A stretch of 11,174 nt of DNA from Trileptium ribeirensis (taxonomy: Eukaryota; Nematoda; Enoplea; Enoplida; Thoracostomopsidae), in the NCBI GenBank assembly GCA_030248225.1, contig JASANE010021383.1, positions 1 to 11,174 on the forward strand. The letters are read 5' to 3'. A program made the position numbers and the translations under genes. The first letter of the stretch is position 1. Each line of letters opens with the position of its first letter. Of the stretch, positions 8,231-11,174 are shown piece by piece. The notes beneath the pieces are model-generated. The model had not been told where the DNA came from and did not search any database. It saw nothing but the letters and a program-made list of their open reading frames with translations.

Positions 8231-8410
8231 AATATCCTCCTTTTTTACCCTTTCCCATACATTTTCTTTTGCTAGTCCCTTGCCCTTTGTCACCCCTTTT
8301 CCCTTTAACTTACTCTCTCTCACATTTAAAGTTTCCCTTTACTTTTCTTTGCTTTGAAATATTTCTTAAATTTTTTCTTCCCGACCCTCTTTTCCTATTT
8401 GTCCTTGTTT
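8231..8410. other. Pyrimidine-rich tract
   Basis: A C/T-rich plus strand with few G, compositionally like 7644-7990 but without an alignable unit that I could confirm. It may be the other flank of the same old element. Confidence 0.4.
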
Positions 8411-8797
8411 GGCGTTTTTGACAGTTGGAAATCATTATAATCCTCGCTGAATTGTAGTAGCTTGTTGTTGGTATATCAATTACTTATTCCTAGCATGGTA
8501 AGAGTCGGTAATAGTGCTTTGAAGCGCGTTCTACGTGCCTTGCTTCGAGATCGAAAATGCTCATATTCGCTGCACCAATTCGATTCGCGAAATCAGCTTG
8601 GGGTAAAATATAGCTGGATAATCATTTGGCACCTCTTTTTTAAATCGTTTTAATTTTACTATTGAAGCAAAAATGTTTTTCAACTTTGCTATCCCTGTTG
8701 TGCTCGCTCATTGCCTCGACTGTCACGTACCACCTTGATTGTGAGCGCTGTGACACATTTCTAAATCACATTGGCGATATGTTAAGTAAACTTATTG
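8411..8797. other. Intergenic, no recognised gene
   Basis: Mixed-composition DNA. A 63-codon plus-strand frame (8462-8653) has no recognisable motif or codon pattern and is treated as chance. Confidence 0.45.
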
Positions 8798-8860
8798 TTG
8801 GGTTTAGTTCAGTGGTTAACGGACTGAACTGTAAATGACTTAGCAGAGTCGCGTTAATCG
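8798..8860 (+). other. tRNA-like segment (SINE head or tRNA pseudogene)
   Basis: TAGTTCAGTGG (8805-8815) is a good pol III A box, and GTTC (8807-8810) can pair with GGAC (8821-8824) as a D stem. The anticodon arm pairs poorly and no clean B box follows, so it is not a functional tRNA. It is most likely a degraded tRNA-derived repeat. Confidence 0.3.
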
Positions 8861-8991
8861 TGATGTCAAAATGCAGTACCTTGTATGTTACTATTAAACC
8901 ATTAACCTATGACTACGTAGGCCTATTGGATGACGACCGTAGTGACACTGTTTATTCTCTTCTGTAGATTTAGATACTGCTGTTATGGTCG

Positions 8992-9060
8992 GTCTCTGTA
9001 GCTTAATTGTTAGTGAACCAGTGCCATATTATGTCGATTGCCAACCTCTGCCGGTACGTC
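8992..9060 (+). other. Weak tRNA-like segment
   Basis: TAGCTTAATTG (8999-9009) resembles an A box and follows GTCTCTG, which could be an acceptor-arm remnant. No convincing D, anticodon or T arm follows. It could be a second degraded tRNA-derived repeat. Confidence 0.22.
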
Positions 9061-9282
9061 AGGTATCCGAATTGGCGCAAACCATTAAGTACTATCTTAC
9101 TTCGGTTGGTTTATTGCTAGTCATATTATAGTACCTTTGGGGTCGGAGCTATATTCATCAACCGTTAACTACATGCCCTAAAACGCATCAAGCTCCGAAA
9201 CCATATTTTTCATACTTATTCGATATATTTTATTTCTATACCAAAAATCTACAGAAAGCCGTCTGCATACAATTAAGCAGGG
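9061..9282. other. Intergenic, no recognised gene
   Basis: AT-rich, with no supported feature. It may include the body of the minus-strand SINE-like element to the right, but no end could be placed. Confidence 0.35.
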
Positions 9283-9302
9283 ACTTGGGTTGTGACCCAG
9301 GT
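9283..9302. repeat. Short hairpin
   Basis: ACTTGGGT (9283-9290) pairs with ACCCAGGT (9295-9302) across a 4-nt loop with one wobble. It lies downstream of the minus-strand tRNA-derived head and could belong to that element's body. Confidence 0.4.
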
Positions 9303-9429
9303 TTTTGATTCTATGTGCGGTAGGCGGTCGTAATACCCGACCTCCCAGTATGACGACCATGTTATTTAGGATTTTCATTTTGACTACGCGGTTGTTGCTA
9401 GACGGCAAAACAAAACGAAATCAGACGCT

Positions 9430-9662
9430 GAAAAGTTTTGTAGAAGTAAAATTTGAACCCACAACCTCCCGCCTTTGGATTCACAAGCAGGCACTCCACC
9501 GACTGAGCTACACTTGCCAGACATCACAGCATATACAAACCTGCTATATTCGAGAAGGCTTTCAACCGGCTGAGCTATCCGTGACCGACATCACAGCAGT
9601 TATAAAATTGCTTTGCTCGACAGCAGGCACTTCACGGACTCAGCTGCACTATGTGATTGTAT
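9430..9662 (-). mobile_element. tRNA-derived SINE-like element with tandem heads
   Basis: On the minus strand the innermost head has a canonical A box TAGCTCAGTCGG (9510-9499), a D stem GCTC/GAGT, then GGCGGGAGGTTGTGG and a B box GGTTCAAAT (9459-9451). This is the internal RNA polymerase III promoter architecture of tRNA-derived SINEs. The acceptor arms do not pair and the anticodon stem is disrupted, so it is not a working tRNA. Two further partial heads lie upstream on the same strand, with A boxes TAGCTCAGCCGG (9577-9566) and a weaker one at 9648-9635. The body and 3' end towards lower coordinates are not defined. The 122-codon plus-strand frame across it (9305-9673) is a shadow. Confidence 0.65.
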
Positions 9663-9677
9663 GGCAGTTATGACAAA
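9481..9677 (-). repeat. Three tandem units of about 67-70 bp (tRNA head repeats)
   Basis: GACATCACAGCA occurs at 9520-9531 and 9587-9598, exactly 67 bp apart, with a weaker third counterpart near 9653-9665. The A boxes recur at 9510, 9577 and about 9647. GCAGGCACT occurs in the first and third units (9488 and 9623). The array therefore holds two fairly clear units and one more diverged. Confidence 0.6.
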
Positions 9678-10376
9678 TGTAACTTTCATGGGCATATTAT
9701 GAGAACACATTATATGAAAACATTGCGTTTTATAACTTAATACTGCACCTAGGCAAGAGGATATTTACTTAAAGATTAATTTATTCAGTAATAAAGGAAA
9801 AACTACATTTTGCTAAATTTCTGTTCTTTTAGTAGCCAGCTGTTTATATGAGATTAAATCCTGTTGTCGACGACCAATGTCAAGCACACCCTACTGTGCT
9901 ATAAAGCTCAGATTAATTTTCGCCGTAAAGCTCAAAAATGGATCATAGTTTTGTTGCTGAATTAATGAGTGCATTCAATGAAAAGAAAACATCCAACGGT
10001 AAATAATCGTATGTTATCTGATTTGTCATCTATACTGTTTATACTGGTGCACCGAAGAGTTTTATACCCCTCAACAAGCAAATAGATTAAGTAAATTCCA
10101 AACTGCAAAACATAAAAACATTATAATAAATATAGTCTATTTGTCAGTTTGACACTTCGAAATTGCAGAGATGCTTAGTTTCTAGCTTTGAATTGTCCCA
10201 TTGACAGGACGAATCAAATCCGTCGATTTACATGGTGCAAATACATGTAGCTTCTAGCACCAGTAAGTTATTCCACAAATTTGTTGTCTTTGGATCAGGC
10301 GATACTGCGCAATATACTCTACTTTGGCGTTCGGTAACGGCTTTGATCTTAAAGGTATACTAAATGGCATACTAAA
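9678..10376. other. AT-rich intergenic DNA
   Basis: No gene, RNA gene or repeat with a partner in the window was found. Confidence 0.5.
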
Positions 10377-10664
10377 ATGGCGGAAGCACAAAATTGTTGT
10401 GACCTCAAGCTTTCATTTTTGGGAATCATGGAGCGTGGGTTCGGCGACGGGAGCCCTGAGTTAATAATTGTATATGACGCATATAAAGTATCTAATCTTT
10501 ATGCCAAGGCTCAGGTTTATGCGGCGTTTACGTTATTGTGGAAGACCACACCATGGTGCATGGTACTCGGACGGGCATACAGTGCAGCACAAGTCATGGT
10601 GTCGCTGACACCATGTATATTACATTATGGTGTCTTCGACACCAACATTCCTAGATTATTTTAA
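10377..10664 (+). CDS. Dubious 95-codon ORF
   Basis: The longest ATG frame without an explanation in this part. It starts at AAAATGG, an acceptable eukaryotic start context, and reads MAEAQNCCDLK onward. I recognise no domain or motif. The C-terminal third is read from the hairpin repeats at 10595-10644, which argues against a conserved protein. There is no visible promoter, and no intron or polyadenylation context is clear. Most likely a chance frame; a short exon cannot be excluded. Confidence 0.12.
   Translation: MAEAQNCCDLKLSFLGIMERGFGDGSPELIIVYDAYKVSNLYAKAQVYAAFTLLWKTTPWCMVLGRAYSAAQVMVSLTPCILHYGVFDTNIPRLF
10595..10644. repeat. Alternating inverted 8-mer cluster, first
   Basis: CATGGTGTC (10595-10603) and GACACCATG (10607-10615) form a perfect 9-bp stem with a 3-nt loop. 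After a 12-nt spacer come ATGGTGTC (10627-10634), 3 nt, and GACACCA (10638-10644). The 8-mer and its complement therefore alternate with spacers 3, 12, 3. A related CACCATGGTG palindrome lies just upstream (10549-10558). Confidence 0.75.
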
Positions 10665-10861
10665 AAAAGGCGGGAAAACTAGCTAACTGAAATTTCGAAT
10701 GATTTACGCTAATTGATTGTAACCCATAATCCGTTAAAATCTTTGCTTACGAAATGCGCGGACAGAAGTTAAACCGTATAACACCATACAACGGAAAAAA
10801 ACGTCAAGACATCTTCCCAAAAGACTTTCATCGAAGTTAGCCAGAACTTAATGTTGTTCAT

Positions 10862-10939
10862 GACACCATGTATAAATGCTGATGGTGTCCGAAACACTAT
10901 ATAGAATTGCTTAGAATACAGTGTTGGTGTTCTGTACAC
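10862..10939. repeat. Alternating inverted 8-mer cluster, second
   Basis: GACACCAT (10862-10869), a 12-nt spacer and ATGGTGTC (10882-10889) repeat the central unit of the cluster at 10595-10644 with the same spacer length and the same first five spacer bases. Decayed forms follow: AACACTAT after 10892 and TTGGTGTT...TACACTAT at about 10924-10941. Confidence 0.7.
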
Positions 10940-10941
10940 TA

Positions 10942-11174
10942 TATCGTTAACGGTGTTAGGCAGGCTGTGTGGCGACGTATCGAATAATGGACTTGTCAAC
11001 TAGTAAATTCGAATTATTTACTTGTATTGGCGGTCCCGCGTTGTCGCCGAGGTTGTTTGATCCGCTTCCTGATATCTTCTCCAATTATGTTTACGTCCAA
11101 ACAATGAATCCAGGTGTACGTTTCTTGTAATCGCCACGAAAATACCAAATCAACTGCTGATAAACGGTACAAAT
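10942..11174. other. Unassigned right flank
   Basis: Mixed-composition DNA to the window edge with no supported gene or repeat. Confidence 0.45.

Noticed and set aside
9447..9517. Functional tRNA gene on the minus strand (A and B boxes present, GTG in the anticodon position)
   Set aside because: The anticodon stem does not pair and the acceptor arm has no complementary 3' strand, so it is a tRNA-derived repeat.
9305..9673. 122-codon plus-strand ORF, the longest in the window
   Set aside because: It runs antisense through the tRNA-derived heads and has no recognisable protein motif; it is a shadow of the SINE-like element.
1..11174. CRISPR array, bacterial operon or phage/defence island
   Set aside because: No regularly spaced direct repeats with unique spacers, no ribosome binding sites before long ORFs, and the recognised elements are animal LINE and SINE types.

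Overview
The window looks like metazoan nuclear intergenic DNA, probably from an invertebrate. It is AT-rich, has no credible intact protein gene, and is built from nested decayed transposable elements. The evidence for an animal genome is a broken CR1/L2/Jockey-type non-LTR reverse transcriptase, a tRNA-derived SINE-like element with A and B boxes, and the absence of bacterial-style gene packing. I cannot name the species. No functional tRNA, rRNA, CRISPR array or complete CDS was found.

Layout. 121-930: 3' half of a LINE reverse transcriptase, with FADD active site and C-terminal region, carrying stops and frameshifts. 931-2536: a 1.6-kb repeat element inserted into that LINE. 2545 to about 2680: the LINE coding sequence resumes (IWNSLP motif), followed by its likely 3' UTR. 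2911-3882: single-copy-looking DNA with a hairpin-rich island at 3489-3677. 3891-6107: a second copy of the same element, inverted and 2.2 kb long, with a candidate 8-bp target-site duplication. 6116-7643: AT-rich DNA with a 19-nt palindrome and a G-rich hairpin. 7644-8410: pyrimidine-rich DNA interrupted by a GC-rich block; it appears to hold a third, older relative of the element's core on the minus strand. 8798-9060: two weak tRNA-like segments on the plus strand. 9430-9662: a minus-strand tRNA-derived element with three tandem head units. 10595-10945: two clusters of alternating inverted 8-mers.

The main result is the repeat family at 931-2536 and 3891-6107, which I do not recognise. Its core is almost free of one base on one strand: in 4135-4877 the plus strand has a single G in 743 bases. 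The left copy shows the mirror depletion, with three C in 276 bases. The core is made of diverged tandem units of roughly 155-180 bp, and a difference in unit number explains most of the length difference between copies. The family has no coding capacity that I can see, so it is probably a non-autonomous element. All alignments were made by eye, so identities are approximate.
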